The notes: a model not told the origin generated them from the letters alone. 64,000 nt of DNA from JAVJUV01 sp040220415 (GCA_040220415.1 JAVJUV010000086.1:88001-152000); one strand, 5' to 3'; positions 42,701-53,886 are shown, numbered from the stretch's first letter. Made by a program: numbers and translations.

Positions 42701-44611
42701 ATGATTGAGCAAAAGACCATGAAAGATCTTGATGTCATCACCGTCGGTCGTTCCAGTGTCGATCTATACGGAACGCAGATCGGCGGCCGACTGGAGGACA
42801 TGGGTTCCTTCGACAAATACATCGGTGGGAGCCCCACCAACATTGCCTGCGGCACTGCGCGACTGGGGTTGAAGTCAGCCGTCATCACCGGGGTCGGTGA
42901 CGAGCATATGGGTAGATTTATCGTAGAGCAGCTTCAACGCGAGGGTGTGAACACCGAAGGGGTCAAGGTCGATCCCGAACGGTTGACCGCCCTCGTCCTT
43001 TTGGGAATACGCGATCAGGAAAGGTTCCCCCTGATCTTTTTCCGCGAGAACTGCGCAGATATGGGCCTGACCGCGGATGACATCGACCCTGACTTCATCC
43101 ACCGGGCTCGTGCCGTCGTGGCAACAGGAACGCACCTAAGCCACCCGGAGGTCGAAGCGGCCACGCTCAAGGCGCTTGAAATCGCACGCGCCGCAGGGAT
43201 GCAAACCGCCCTCGACATCGACTACCGCCCCAATCTCTGGGGTGTCGCGGGCCACGGCGAGGGCGAGAGCCGCTTTGTGGAGAGCAAGCGCGTTACGTCC
43301 AAGTTGCAAGCGACGTTGCATCTCTTCGACCTGATCGTGGGAACGGAAGAAGAGTTCCATATCGCCGGCGGCACGACCGACACAATCGCCGCGCTCCGCG
43401 CCGTGCGGGCCGTCTCGAAGGCCACGCTTGTCTGCAAGCGCGGTGCCATGGGAGCGGTCGCTTTCACTGGTGACATCGCAGACAACCTTGATGATGGCCA
43501 GGCCGGACCGGGTTTCCCGATCGAGATCTTCAACGTCCTCGGCGCGGGCGACGGGTTCATGTCCGGCCTCCTCAAGGGCTGGCTCGACGGCGAAGACTGG
43601 CCCACCGCGCTGAAATACGCGAATGCTTGCGGCGCTTTCGCGGTCAGCCGACACGGCTGCACTCCTGCCTACCCTTCGTGGGAAGAACTCCAGTTCTTTT
43701 TCAAACGCGGGATCAAACGGCCCGATCTGAGGAACGACACCGAACTGGAACAGGTCCACTGGGCTACGAACCGCACGGGCGACTGGTCCACACTCAGGGT
43801 CTTCGCCTTTGACCATAGGTCCCAGTTCGAGGAGATGGAGGGTGCTGCACCCGATAAAATCGGACAATTCAAACAGCTTTGTCTCGACGCCGCCCTGAAG
43901 GTGGCTGGCGGTCGGCCCGGCTACGGCATTCTGTGCGACAACCGTCTAGGCAGGGACGCGCTATACCGCGCCGCGGGAACGGGACTTTGGATTGGCCGCC
44001 CCGTCGAATGGCCCGGCTCTCGTCCGCTGATGCTTGAGCCCGAGATAGGTCCGGATTTCGGCGGCCTTGTCGAATGGCCGCGCGATCACGTTGTCAAATG
44101 TCTCTGTTTTGCACATCCTGACGACGATGCCGAGACCTGGGCAGCCCAGGAAGCCACCGTGCTGAGGCTTTACCATGCGGCGCGTAGGAACTCGCTGGAA
44201 TTCCTTCTGGAACTGATCCCTTCCAAGGTGGGTGAATCCGACGACTGGACGACCGCAACTGTGATCCAGAGATTCTACGATCTGGATGTCTATCCCGATT
44301 GGTGGAAGCTGGAGCCCTTCAGGACAGAGCAGGCATGGGCGAATGCTGTGCACGCCATCAACGGGAACGATTCCCGCACGCGGGGAATTGTTGTGCTGGG
44401 TCTCGACGCACCCGAGGAAGAACTGTCGGACGCCTTCGCTCTGGCCGCGCGGCAACCGCTGATCAAGGGTTTTGCAGTTGGCCGAACGATCTTCGGCGCA
44501 GCGGCACGCGACTGGATGCTCGGTCGGATCGGCGATGCCGAAGCCGTTGAACGCATGACGGAAAACTACGCACAGCTTTGCCGCATCTGGGATGCATCGC
44601 GGGCCGAATAA
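42701..44611 (+). CDS. iolC: 5-dehydro-2-deoxygluconokinase fused to DUF2090 domain
   Basis: A 636-residue fusion typical of proteobacterial IolC. Residues 1-330 are a PfkB sugar kinase (VITVGRSSVDLYGTQIGGRL, GGSPTNIACGTARLGLKSAV, and the ATP-site NVLGAGDGFMSGLLKGWLDG with catalytic Asp). Residues about 340-636 are the aldolase-like DUF2090 domain (RVFAFDHRSQFEEMEGAAPD, GFAVGRTIFGAAARDWMLGR). It phosphorylates 5-dehydro-2-deoxygluconate; the C-terminal domain probably does the following cleavage (IolJ-type). ATG 42701 is chosen; ATG 42719 would remove six residues. It lies 12 bases before iolD. Confidence 0.93.
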   Translation: MIEQKTMKDLDVITVGRSSVDLYGTQIGGRLEDMGSFDKYIGGSPTNIACGTARLGLKSAVITGVGDEHMGRFIVEQLQREGVNTEGVKVDPERLTALVLLGIRDQERFPLIFFRENCADMGLTADDIDPDFIHRARAVVATGTHLSHPEVEAATLKALEIARAAGMQTALDIDYRPNLWGVAGHGEGESRFVESKRVTSKLQATLHLFDLIVGTEEEFHIAGGTTDTIAALRAVRAVSKATLVCKRGAMGAVAFTGDIADNLDDGQAGPGFPIEIFNVLGAGDGFMSGLLKGWLDGEDWPTALKYANACGAFAVSRHGCTPAYPSWEELQFFFKRGIKRPDLRNDTELEQVHWATNRTGDWSTLRVFAFDHRSQFEEMEGAAPDKIGQFKQLCLDAALKVAGGRPGYGILCDNRLGRDALYRAAGTGLWIGRPVEWPGSRPLMLEPEIGPDFGGLVEWPRDHVVKCLCFAHPDDDAETWAAQEATVLRLYHAARRNSLEFLLELIPSKVGESDDWTTATVIQRFYDLDVYPDWWKLEPFRTEQAWANAVHAINGNDSRTRGIVVLGLDAPEEELSDAFALAARQPLIKGFAVGRTIFGAAARDWMLGRIGDAEAVERMTENYAQLCRIWDASRAE

Positions 44612-44623
44612 GGATACGAGGAC

Positions 44624-46450
<1,827 letters not shown>

Positions 46451-46475
46451 TCCGCCGCCCCGGAAAGGAAGATAG

Positions 46476-47282
46476 ATGACCGATCTGCTACTGAAACCGT
46501 TCGGAAACCACGGCAAGGTCCACCACGTCACGCCCGAGACGGCGGGCTGGCGCTATGTTGGCTTCTCGCTCTACCGGCTGCGGGCCGGCGAGACGGCGGC
46601 CGAGACGACCGGCGGGTACGAGGTCATCCTCGTCATGGTCGAAGGCAAGGCCGCATTCACCGGCGCGGGCCAGGACTGGGGCATCCTCGGCGACCGCATG
46701 AATGTCTTCGAAAAGACCCCTCCCCACTCGCTCTACGTGCCGAATGGCACTGATTGGCGGGCAACCGCCGAAACGGATTGTGTCATCGCCGTCTGCGCGG
46801 CCCCCGGCACGGGCGGGCACAGGGCGCGCCACATTGGACCGGAAGGCATTACTCTGACCGAACGCGGCAAGGGCACGAACACGCGACTGATCAACAACAT
46901 CGCCATGGAGAACGAGGATTTCTGCGACTCGCTGCTGGTGACTGAAGTATTCACTCCCGCGGGTCACTGGTCGTCCTATCCCAGCCACCGGCATGACGAG
47001 GATGATTTTCCGCGCATCACATACCTTGAAGAAACCTATTACCACCGTCTGAACCCGGCGTCGGGCTTCGGCATCCAGCGGGTCTATACCGACGACGGGC
47101 GATTGGACGAGACGATGGCTGTCTCCGATGGCGATGTCGTGCTGGTCCCCCGCGGGCATCACCCCTGCGGCGCGCCCTACGGTTTCGAAATGTATTACCT
47201 CAACGTCATGGCAGGGCCTTTGCGCAAATGGCGCTTCGTTCCAGCGCCAGAGGTCGAATGGATCATGGAGCGCGACTCCTGA
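46476..47282 (+). CDS. iolB: 5-deoxy-glucuronate isomerase
   Basis: A 268-residue bicupin isomerase converting 5-deoxyglucuronate to 5-dehydro-2-deoxygluconate, the substrate of IolC. Marks: GWRYVGFSLYRLRAGETAAE, PAGHWSSYPSHRHDEDDFPR (metal histidines), LEETYYHRLNPASGFGIQRV, VLVPRGHHPCGAPYGFEMYY and YLNVMAGPLRKWRF. AAGGAAG before the ATG. Last gene of the inositol operon; 80 bases separate it from the next, unrelated gene. Confidence 0.95.
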   Translation: MTDLLLKPFGNHGKVHHVTPETAGWRYVGFSLYRLRAGETAAETTGGYEVILVMVEGKAAFTGAGQDWGILGDRMNVFEKTPPHSLYVPNGTDWRATAETDCVIAVCAAPGTGGHRARHIGPEGITLTERGKGTNTRLINNIAMENEDFCDSLLVTEVFTPAGHWSSYPSHRHDEDDFPRITYLEETYYHRLNPASGFGIQRVYTDDGRLDETMAVSDGDVVLVPRGHHPCGAPYGFEMYYLNVMAGPLRKWRFVPAPEVEWIMERDS

Positions 47283-47362
47283 TGGGCTTCACCCGGAAAA
47301 ACCGTGACAAGATGGGGGTTTGCGGCGCATATTCGCGCTGAGAACCACAACCTGGATCAGGA

Positions 47363-48199
47363 ATGTCTCCAAAGTACTACGCACCGACCGGCGGCCATCC
47401 CGGACAGGACCAGCTTCTGACCGGCCGGTCGGTCTTTACCGAGGCATATGCGGTAATCCCGAAGGACACGATGCGCGACATCGTGACAAGCTACCTGCCC
47501 TTCTGGAACCGAACGCGCGCCTGGATACTGGCGCGGCCGCTGAGCGGTTTTGCCGAGACATTCTCGCAGTACATAATGGAAGTCGCTCCTGGCGGCGGCT
47601 CCACGCGACCGGAGACCGACGAGGCGGCCGAAGCTGTGTTGTTCGTCGTCGAGGGCGAGGCGACGCTTGGTTTCGACGGCGAGAGACACAATATGGTCGC
47701 CGGCGGCTACGTATATCTGCCCGTCGGCATGGAATGGACCCTTTCGAACGATACAGACGCGCCGGTGAGGTTTCACTGGATTCGCAAGGCATACCAGTCG
47801 GTCGACGGATTGGAGGCGCCGGACGCTTTTGTCACGAACGAGAGCCTTGTCGCTCCAACGCCCATGCCCGGAACCGATGGCCGATGGGCGACCACACGGT
47901 TTGTCGATCCCGAGGATTTGCGTCACGACATGCACGTGAACATTGTCACTTTCCAGCCCGGTGCGGTAATCCCCTTTGCCGAAACCCACGTGATGGAGCA
48001 TGGCCTCTACGTCCTTCAGGGAAAGGCCGTCTACCGGTTGAACCAGGACTGGGTCGAGGTCGAGGCAGGCGATTTCATGTGGCTTCGGGCTTTCTGCCCC
48101 CAAGCCTGTTATGCTGGTGGCCCGGGACCATTCCGCTATCTGCTTTATAAGGACGTCAACCGGCATGTGCCGCTGACGACCGCACCGCATATGCGCTGA
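47363..48199 (+). CDS. allE: (S)-ureidoglycine aminohydrolase
   Basis: A 278-residue manganese-type bicupin. The enzyme removes ammonia from (S)-ureidoglycine to give ureidoglycolate in the allantoin pathway. Strong family stretches: YYAPTGGHPGQDQLLTGRSV, FTEAYAVIPKDTMRDIVTSY, LPFWNRTRAWILARPLSGFA, ETFSQYIMEVAPGGGSTRPE and the C-terminal site PFAETHVMEHGLYVLQGKAV with Glu/His/His/Gln ligands, RLNQDWVEVEAGDFMWLRAF. No other purine-degradation gene is in the window. It lies between iolB and bhcR; its end faces bhcR with a 34-base gap. Ureidoglycolate yields glyoxylate, the substrate of the adjacent bhc genes. Confidence 0.9.
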   Translation: MSPKYYAPTGGHPGQDQLLTGRSVFTEAYAVIPKDTMRDIVTSYLPFWNRTRAWILARPLSGFAETFSQYIMEVAPGGGSTRPETDEAAEAVLFVVEGEATLGFDGERHNMVAGGYVYLPVGMEWTLSNDTDAPVRFHWIRKAYQSVDGLEAPDAFVTNESLVAPTPMPGTDGRWATTRFVDPEDLRHDMHVNIVTFQPGAVIPFAETHVMEHGLYVLQGKAVYRLNQDWVEVEAGDFMWLRAFCPQACYAGGPGPFRYLLYKDVNRHVPLTTAPHMR

Positions 48200-48233
48200 C
48201 GTCTCTGCTTCTGGACACTCTCGTCAAGGGCGC

Positions 48234-49067
48234 TCACGCCGTACCACCCATGGCGGAGGTCAGCATCCTTGCCGCATCCGCCACGGCGGCGCCGAACGTT
48301 TCAGTTCTGTCACCATTCACGCGGCTGGTTGGACCCGAGACGGAAATTCCCGCGATGGCCTCGCCGTTGAAGTCAAGCACCGGTGCAGCGACGCAGCGCA
48401 TTCCCAATGTCTTTTCTTCGGCATCGATTGAGTATCCGCGCTGTCGGATCGCGGTCAGTTCCAGGCGAAGCTGATCGGCGTCACAGATTGTGTATTCAGT
48501 GAATTTCTCCAGAGATCTGCGCTCAAGAAACCGTGTCAGAGAGGTTTCATCCAACTGGGCCAACAGGGCCTTGCCGATGCCCGACGCATGAAGCGGTGAA
48601 AGCGTGCCCGGCGGGAAAAAGGCACGGATACTCTCGTGCGTTTCAACCTGGCTGACGAACAGGACCGAGTTTTCACGAGCCACGCCAAGGTTTGCGGTCT
48701 CTCCCGTCTGCTCCATTAGGAGGCGTAGAATCGGGCGCGCGCGTTCGACAAGGCTGGTGCGGCGAAGATAGCGGGCGCCGATTACGAAAGCATGAGCACC
48801 TATGTGCCAGACCTGCTCGGCGCCATCGAACTGCACAAGCCCGCGACCTTCAAGAGTGACAAGTATCCGATACACCGTTGCAGGCGACTGTCCCGTATCT
48901 GCTGAAATTTCCGTCAGCGTCGCGCCCGGCGAGGTCGATAGATGCTCGAACACCTCCATCGCGCGGTCGAGTGATTTGATGGTGTTCTGTTCGGTCTTAT
49001 CATGCCAGTCACGCGGGCGTCCGCGGCTACGACGCGGAATGGAATCAGTAACATCAGAGCCGTTCAT
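48234..49067 (-). CDS. bhcR: IclR-family regulator of the beta-hydroxyaspartate cycle
   Basis: A 277-residue IclR protein: N-terminal winged helix (SLDRAMEVFEHLSTSPGATL, TEISADTGQSPATVYRILVT, LEGRGLVQFDGAEQVWHIGA) and GAF-like effector domain (MEQTGETANLGVARENSVLF, LHASGIGKALLAQLDETSLT, RGYSIDAEEKTLGMRCVAAP). Divergent from bhcABCD by 168 bases, as bhcR in Paracoccus, where it is known to bind the promoter and respond to glyoxylate. AAGGTG precedes ATG 49067; the TTG at 49082 is not needed. A basic tail (SRGRPRDWHDKTEQN) precedes the helix-turn-helix. Confidence 0.9.
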   Translation of the reverse strand: MNGSDVTDSIPRRSRGRPRDWHDKTEQNTIKSLDRAMEVFEHLSTSPGATLTEISADTGQSPATVYRILVTLEGRGLVQFDGAEQVWHIGAHAFVIGARYLRRTSLVERARPILRLLMEQTGETANLGVARENSVLFVSQVETHESIRAFFPPGTLSPLHASGIGKALLAQLDETSLTRFLERRSLEKFTEYTICDADQLRLELTAIRQRGYSIDAEEKTLGMRCVAAPVLDFNGEAIAGISVSGPTSRVNGDRTETFGAAVADAARMLTSAMGGTA

Positions 49068-49082
49068 TGCGAGCACCTTCAA

Positions 49083-49172
49083 TTTTCAAAAATGATTTTC
49101 ACATTATGAAAAATACAAATAACTGACAATAAACAATTTATTTCTCCTGACATCATCTGAAAAATATTTTCA
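49083..49172. promoter_or_regulatory. TTTTCA/TGAAAA half-site cluster, candidate BhcR operators
   Basis: The AT-rich bhcR-bhcA gap contains the hexamer TTTTCA or its inverse five times: 49083-49088, 49096-49101, inverse 49107-49112, inverse 49158-49163 and 49167-49172. The last two form TGAAAA-ATA-TTTTCA, and the second and third form TTTTCA-CATTA-TGAAAA. Two inverted pairs near both starts fit a divergent IclR-type control region. Binding is inferred from the pattern only. Confidence 0.6.
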
Positions 49173-49235
49173 AAAAAATTTCCTTCCTGCGTGAATGTGC
49201 TTACGAAACGAGGATCGAAGGCGCAGGAGGACGCT

Positions 49236-50426
49236 ATGAGTATCCAGAATCCGGTTTTCATACCCGGACCCACGAATATCCCCGAGCGGTTGCGCAAGGC
49301 CTGCGACATGCCGACAATCGACCATCGCTCGCCGTTGTTCGCCAATATCCTGCACCCGGCCCGCGAGGGTGTGCGGAAGGTTCTGAAATCTTCCGAAGCC
49401 GCGGTGTTTATCTTTCCCGCGACAGGCACCGGCGGTTGGGAAACCGCAATTTCGAACACGCTGTCGCCAGGCGACAAGGTGCTGGCCGCGCGGAACGGCA
49501 TGTTCAGTCACAAGTGGATCGACATGTGCCAGCGCTTCGGATTGAACGTGCAGTATGTCGAAGTTCCCTGGGGCGAAGGAATTCCGGTCGCCCGGTTCGA
49601 AGAGATCCTTGCCGCCGACGCGGGCCATGAAATCAAGGCGGTTCTGGCGACCCATAACGAGACGGCAACTGGCGTCAAATCCGACATTGCCGGTGTTCGG
49701 GGTGCAATGGACGCCGCAGGTCACCCCGCGATGCTCTTTGTAGATGGCGTCAGCTCGATCGGGTCGATGGACTTTCGTTTTGACGAGTGGGGCGTCGATG
49801 TCGCCGTGACCGGATCGCAAAAAGGTTTCATGCTGCCTGCGGGTCTGGCCATCATCGGTATCAGCCCCCGTGCCATATCCGCCTATGACGATGCCCGCCT
49901 GCCCCGGGTTTTCTTCGATATTCGCGACATGACGAAGGGCTATGAGGCCAACGCATATCCCTATACCCCTGCCATCGGGCTGATGAATGGACTGAATGAA
50001 GCCTGCGGGATGCTTCTGGGAGAAGGACTTGAGAACGTCTTTGCGCGCCATACCCGGATTGCCAGCGGCGTGCGTGCCGCGGTACGCGCCTGGGGAATGG
50101 AGCTTTGCGCTGCCTCGCCTGATCTTTATTCCGACACGGTCAGCGCCATCTGCACTCCAGAGGGTTTCAACGCCAGCGACATTGTCGCTCATGCCGCCAG
50201 CGCTTATGGAGTCGCCTTCGGCACCGGTCTTGGTGAAGTGGCTGGAAAGGTATTCCGCATTGGCCACCTTGGAAGCCTGACGGACGTCATGGCCCTATCC
50301 GGAATTGCGACCGCCGAGATGGTGATGGCCGATCTGGGGCTTGATATCGAGTTGGGCTCGGGCGTTGCAGCGGCTCAGAGCGTCTTTCGCTCCGGGAATG
50401 CAATATTCCGGAAGGACGCCGCGTGA
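49236..50426 (+). CDS. bhcA: L-aspartate:glyoxylate aminotransferase
   Basis: A 396-residue class-V PLP aminotransferase, the length of BhcA. Marks: QNPVFIPGPTNIPERLRKAC, FPATGTGGWETAISNTLSPG, ATHNETATGVKSDIAGVRGA, MLFVDGVSSIGSMDFRFDEW and the PLP lysine in VAVTGSQKGFMLPAGLAIIG. It moves the amino group of aspartate to glyoxylate, forming glycine and oxaloacetate, and so closes the beta-hydroxyaspartate cycle. AGGAGG precedes ATG 49236. Serine-glyoxylate aminotransferase is a close relative, but the adjacent bhcBCD settle the assignment. It overlaps bhcB by a few bases. Confidence 0.94.
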   Translation: MSIQNPVFIPGPTNIPERLRKACDMPTIDHRSPLFANILHPAREGVRKVLKSSEAAVFIFPATGTGGWETAISNTLSPGDKVLAARNGMFSHKWIDMCQRFGLNVQYVEVPWGEGIPVARFEEILAADAGHEIKAVLATHNETATGVKSDIAGVRGAMDAAGHPAMLFVDGVSSIGSMDFRFDEWGVDVAVTGSQKGFMLPAGLAIIGISPRAISAYDDARLPRVFFDIRDMTKGYEANAYPYTPAIGLMNGLNEACGMLLGEGLENVFARHTRIASGVRAAVRAWGMELCAASPDLYSDTVSAICTPEGFNASDIVAHAASAYGVAFGTGLGEVAGKVFRIGHLGSLTDVMALSGIATAEMVMADLGLDIELGSGVAAAQSVFRSGNAIFRKDAA

Positions 50427-51397
50427 TGAAGGATACGATAGACATGATCGTCCCGACATTCGAAGACATGCTCGACGCCCACGAGCGTATCGCACCCCAT
50501 ATTCACCGAACACCGGTTCTGACCTCGTCATTCATGAACGAACTGACCGGAGCCGAGCTGTTCTTCAAATGCGAAAACTTCCAGAAGGCGGGCGCCTTCA
50601 AGGTTCGCGGCGCCTCAAATGCGGTGTTCGGCCTTTCCGATGAGGACGCAAAGAGCGGCGTCTGCACCCATTCGTCGGGCAACCACGCCTTGTCGCTGTC
50701 CTACGCCGCGGGCCGGCGCGGGATTCCCTGCAATGTTGTCATGCCGCGCACCGCGCCGCAGGCAAAGAAGGATGCGGTACGAGGCTATGGTGGGACAATC
50801 ACGGAATGCGAACCATCGACCTCGTCGAGGGAAGCCGTGTTTGCTGATGTTCAGGCAAAAACAGGGGGAAACTTCGTCCATCCTTACAATGACCCTCGGG
50901 TCATCGCTGGTCAGGGCACTTGTTCAAAGGAACTGATCGAGCAAACGGATGGCTTGGACATGGTAATCGCACCTATCGGCGGCGGCGGCATGATCTCGGG
51001 CACCTGCCTGACGCTTTCGACGCTGGCGCCCGAAGTCCAGATCATCGCCGCGGAGCCGGAACAGGCCGACGACGCCTATCGCAGTTTCAAGGCCGGCCAC
51101 ATCATCGCCGACGACGCGCCGGAGACCGTCGCCGACGGCCTGAAGGTGCCACTGAAGGAACTGACCTGGCATTTCGTGTCGAACCACGTCACCGATATCC
51201 TGACCGCGTCCGAAGACGAGATCATCGCTGCGATGAAGCTGACCTGGAAGCGGATGAAGATCGTAATGGAGGCAAGCTGCGCCGTGCCGCTGGCCACAAT
51301 CATCAAGAACAAGGACCGGTTCGCGGGCAAGCGCGTCGGCGTCATCATCACCGGCGGCAATGTCGACCTCGACACCCTGCCCTGGATCAAAGGCTGA
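50426..51397 (+). CDS. bhcB: erythro-beta-hydroxyaspartate dehydratase
   Basis: A 323-residue fold-type-II PLP enzyme of the serine/threonine dehydratase group. PLP lysine in FQKAGAFKVRGASNAV, phosphate-binding SSGNHALSLSYAAGRRGIPC and GGGGMISG (DMVIAPIGGGGMISGTCLTL), and the serine loop VIITGGNVDLDTLPW. BhcB removes water from beta-hydroxyaspartate, giving iminosuccinate for BhcD. The start overlaps bhcA's stop (GTGATG); ATG 50426 was used, GTG 50423 is possible. It ends 11 bases before bhcC. Confidence 0.93.
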   Translation: MKDTIDMIVPTFEDMLDAHERIAPHIHRTPVLTSSFMNELTGAELFFKCENFQKAGAFKVRGASNAVFGLSDEDAKSGVCTHSSGNHALSLSYAAGRRGIPCNVVMPRTAPQAKKDAVRGYGGTITECEPSTSSREAVFADVQAKTGGNFVHPYNDPRVIAGQGTCSKELIEQTDGLDMVIAPIGGGGMISGTCLTLSTLAPEVQIIAAEPEQADDAYRSFKAGHIIADDAPETVADGLKVPLKELTWHFVSNHVTDILTASEDEIIAAMKLTWKRMKIVMEASCAVPLATIIKNKDRFAGKRVGVIITGGNVDLDTLPWIKG

Positions 51398-51408
51398 GGA
51401 GAAGCACC

Positions 51409-52572
51409 ATGAAAGACCTGAGCGCTTTCGACGAATATGAAGTTGGCTACGACATTCCCGCCAAGCCGGGCATGGACGAGGCCGACATTCAAACGCCCTG
51501 CCTCGTGCTCGACCTCGGCGCGCTTGAGCGCAACATCCGTAAGATGGGCGACTACGCAAAGGCGCACGGGATGCGCCACCGGGTGCACGGCAAGATGCAT
51601 AAGTCAGTGGACGTGGCTAAACTCCAGGTGGACCTGGGCGGCGCCTGTGGTGTCTGCTGTCAGAAGGTGTCGGAGGCCGAAGTGTTCGCCCGTGGCGGTA
51701 TCAAGGACGTGCTGGTGTCTAATCAGGTGCGCGACCCAGCCAAGATCGACCGCCTGGCTCGGATGCCGAAACTGGGCTCGCGGACGATCTGCTGCGTTGA
51801 CGATCTGGCCAACGTGTCCGACCTGTCCGCAGCGGCTCAAAGGCATGGCACCGAGATCGAGTGCCTCGTCGAAATCGACTGCGGCGCGGGCCGCTGCGGC
51901 GTGACCACCACGCCGGCAGTCGTTGAAATCGCGAAGTCCATAGACGCCGCTCCGGGTCTCAGGTTCGCCGGCATCCAGGCCTATCAGGGCGCGATGCAGC
52001 ACCTCGATTCCTACGAGGACCGCAAGGCCAAGATCGCCGTGGCGGTCGCTCAGGTGAAGGAAGCGGTCGATGCGCTGAAGGCCGAAGGATTGGACTGCGA
52101 TATCGTCGGCGGCGGCGGCACAGGCTCGTACTACTTCGAGTCGACCTCGGGCGTATACAACGAACTTCAGTGCGGTTCTTACGCCTTCATGGATGCCGAC
52201 TACGGCCGTATCCTCGACGAGAACGGTAACCGGATCGACGAGGGCGAATGGGAGAACGCCCTTTTCATCCTGACCAGCGTGATGAGCCACGCCAAGGGCG
52301 ACAAGGCCATCGTTGACGCGGGCCTGAAGGCACAGTCGGTGGACTCGGGCCTTCCCGTGATCTTCGGGCGCACTGACGTCAAGTACGTCAAGTGTTCGGA
52401 CGAGCACGGCGTCGTCATGGACGAAGGTGGGGTACTGAAGGTCAACGACAAACTGAAGTTGGTGCCGGGCCACTGTGACCCAACCTGCAACGTGCATGAC
52501 TGGTATGTCGGCTTGCGGGACGGAAAGGTGGAATCCGTTTGGCCGGTATCGGCGCGCGGCAAGGCCTATTAA
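51409..52572 (+). CDS. bhcC: beta-hydroxyaspartate aldolase
   Basis: A 387-residue PLP enzyme of the D-threonine-aldolase fold. Marks: DIQTPCLVLDLGALERNIRK, RHRVHGKMHKSVDVAKLQVD (PLP-binding region), CQKVSEAEVFARGGIKDVLV, IECLVEIDCGAGRCGVTTTP and metal motif VPGHCDPTCNVHDWYVG. It joins glycine and glyoxylate to erythro-beta-hydroxyaspartate. The ATG at 51409 follows GAGGAGAAGCACC. The frame runs open upstream to 50920 inside bhcB; that extension is shadow. 84 bases separate it from bhcD. Confidence 0.94.
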   Translation: MKDLSAFDEYEVGYDIPAKPGMDEADIQTPCLVLDLGALERNIRKMGDYAKAHGMRHRVHGKMHKSVDVAKLQVDLGGACGVCCQKVSEAEVFARGGIKDVLVSNQVRDPAKIDRLARMPKLGSRTICCVDDLANVSDLSAAAQRHGTEIECLVEIDCGAGRCGVTTTPAVVEIAKSIDAAPGLRFAGIQAYQGAMQHLDSYEDRKAKIAVAVAQVKEAVDALKAEGLDCDIVGGGGTGSYYFESTSGVYNELQCGSYAFMDADYGRILDENGNRIDEGEWENALFILTSVMSHAKGDKAIVDAGLKAQSVDSGLPVIFGRTDVKYVKCSDEHGVVMDEGGVLKVNDKLKLVPGHCDPTCNVHDWYVGLRDGKVESVWPVSARGKAY

Positions 52573-52656
52573 GCGTCGTCGCCTTACAACGACGACCCGT
52601 GCGAGGAGGCGCCGCCTCTCGCGCTCCCCGGAGTACTTTCAAAAAGAAGAAGACGC

Positions 52657-53622
52657 ATGTGGATTGTTCCCGAACGTGAGATCGCCAGTCTCATGACACG
52701 CGAAGCGGCCTTCGTTGCCGTCGAGAAGGTGTTTGCTGCCATGGCGACCAAGGACGCCTACAATTTCCCCGTCGTGCGCGAAGCAATCGGCCATGTGGAT
52801 GCGCTTTACGGATTCAAGGGCGGCTTCGACCGGTCCGGCCTCACGCTGGGACTGAAAGCAGGCGGCTACTGGCCCCTCAACTTGCAAACCAAGGGTATCA
52901 TCAACCATCAGTCCACGGTCTTGCTATTCGATCCCGACACCGGACGCGCCATTGCGCTGGTGGGGGGAAACCTTCTGACCGCTCTCAGAACCGCTGCGGC
53001 ATCTTCGGTTTCGATCGCGCACCTGGCGCGGAAGGACGCGAAGGTGATGGGTATGATCGGAGCGGGACACCAGGCGGCTTATCAGTTGCGCGCGGCGCTC
53101 GAGCACAGAGAGTTCGAGAAGGTGATCGGCTGGAACTACCACCCGGACATGCTGCCTAACATCGAGAAGGTCGCCGACGAAGCGGGCATCCCTTTCGAAG
53201 CCGTCGATCTGCCTGGAATGCGCGAAGCAGATGTGATCATCTCGATCACCTCGGCCTTCAACGCCAGCCTGATGGCCGATCACGTCAGTCCGGGAACCCA
53301 CCTGGCCTGCATGGGCACCGACACCAAAGGCAAGCAGGAGGTTCAGCCCGAACTGCTGGCGAAAGCCACGGTGTTTGCAGACGAAGTCGCACAATCGGTC
53401 AGCATAGGCGAGGCGCAGCATGCGGTGGCAGACGGTCTGATTGCCGAAAATAACATCTCCGAGATCGGTTCCGTGATCAATGGCACCCATCCTGGCCGCA
53501 CATCGGAGAACGAGATTACGCTTTTCGACGGCACCGGTGTCGGACTTCAGGATCTGGCAGTGGCCGCCGCCGTTGTAGATTTGGCAGTCAAGCAGGGTGT
53601 CGCCATCGAGGTCGACTTCTGA
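52657..53622 (+). CDS. bhcD: Iminosuccinate reductase
   Basis: A 321-residue member of the ornithine cyclodeaminase/mu-crystallin family. Marks: NHQSTVLLFDPDTGRAIALV, GGNLLTALRTAAASSVSIAH, MGMIGAGHQAAYQLRAALEH (NADH loop), ADVIISITSAFNASLMADHV and ITLFDGTGVGLQDLAVAAAV. BhcD reduces iminosuccinate with NADH to aspartate, regenerating the amino donor of BhcA. The preceding 84 bases hold AAAAAGAAGAAGACGC before the ATG. It is the last bhc gene; the TRAP operon converges on it with a 264-base gap that shows only short GC-rich inverted segments and no gene. Confidence 0.93.
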   Translation: MWIVPEREIASLMTREAAFVAVEKVFAAMATKDAYNFPVVREAIGHVDALYGFKGGFDRSGLTLGLKAGGYWPLNLQTKGIINHQSTVLLFDPDTGRAIALVGGNLLTALRTAAASSVSIAHLARKDAKVMGMIGAGHQAAYQLRAALEHREFEKVIGWNYHPDMLPNIEKVADEAGIPFEAVDLPGMREADVIISITSAFNASLMADHVSPGTHLACMGTDTKGKQEVQPELLAKATVFADEVAQSVSIGEAQHAVADGLIAENNISEIGSVINGTHPGRTSENEITLFDGTGVGLQDLAVAAAVVDLAVKQGVAIEVDF

Positions 53623-53886
53623 GAGCGAGAAGCGAACCTCTCCCACCAACTCCCTGACCTGCCTCGCGAGACGGTGTTCCACGAATTGGGGGAGAGATGC
53701 CTGAACACCAGGATCGCCCCTAGCAGCATCCGGTCTGAGCAGTGAGGCCCCGAACGCTCGACCGCGGGTTTCCGCCTGTTTTTCGCCGGGAGCGTCTGGA
53801 ACAACACAAACGCGTCCGATCACTTGTCGGCCTAGATCTCACGTCATGCCAGCTACCCTACTCAGGCCGCACCGGCTTGATCGGCC

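Noticed and set aside
50920..51408. N-terminal extension of bhcC
   Set aside because: Lies inside bhcB in another frame; bhcC homology starts at ATG 51409 after a GAGGAGAAG ribosome site.
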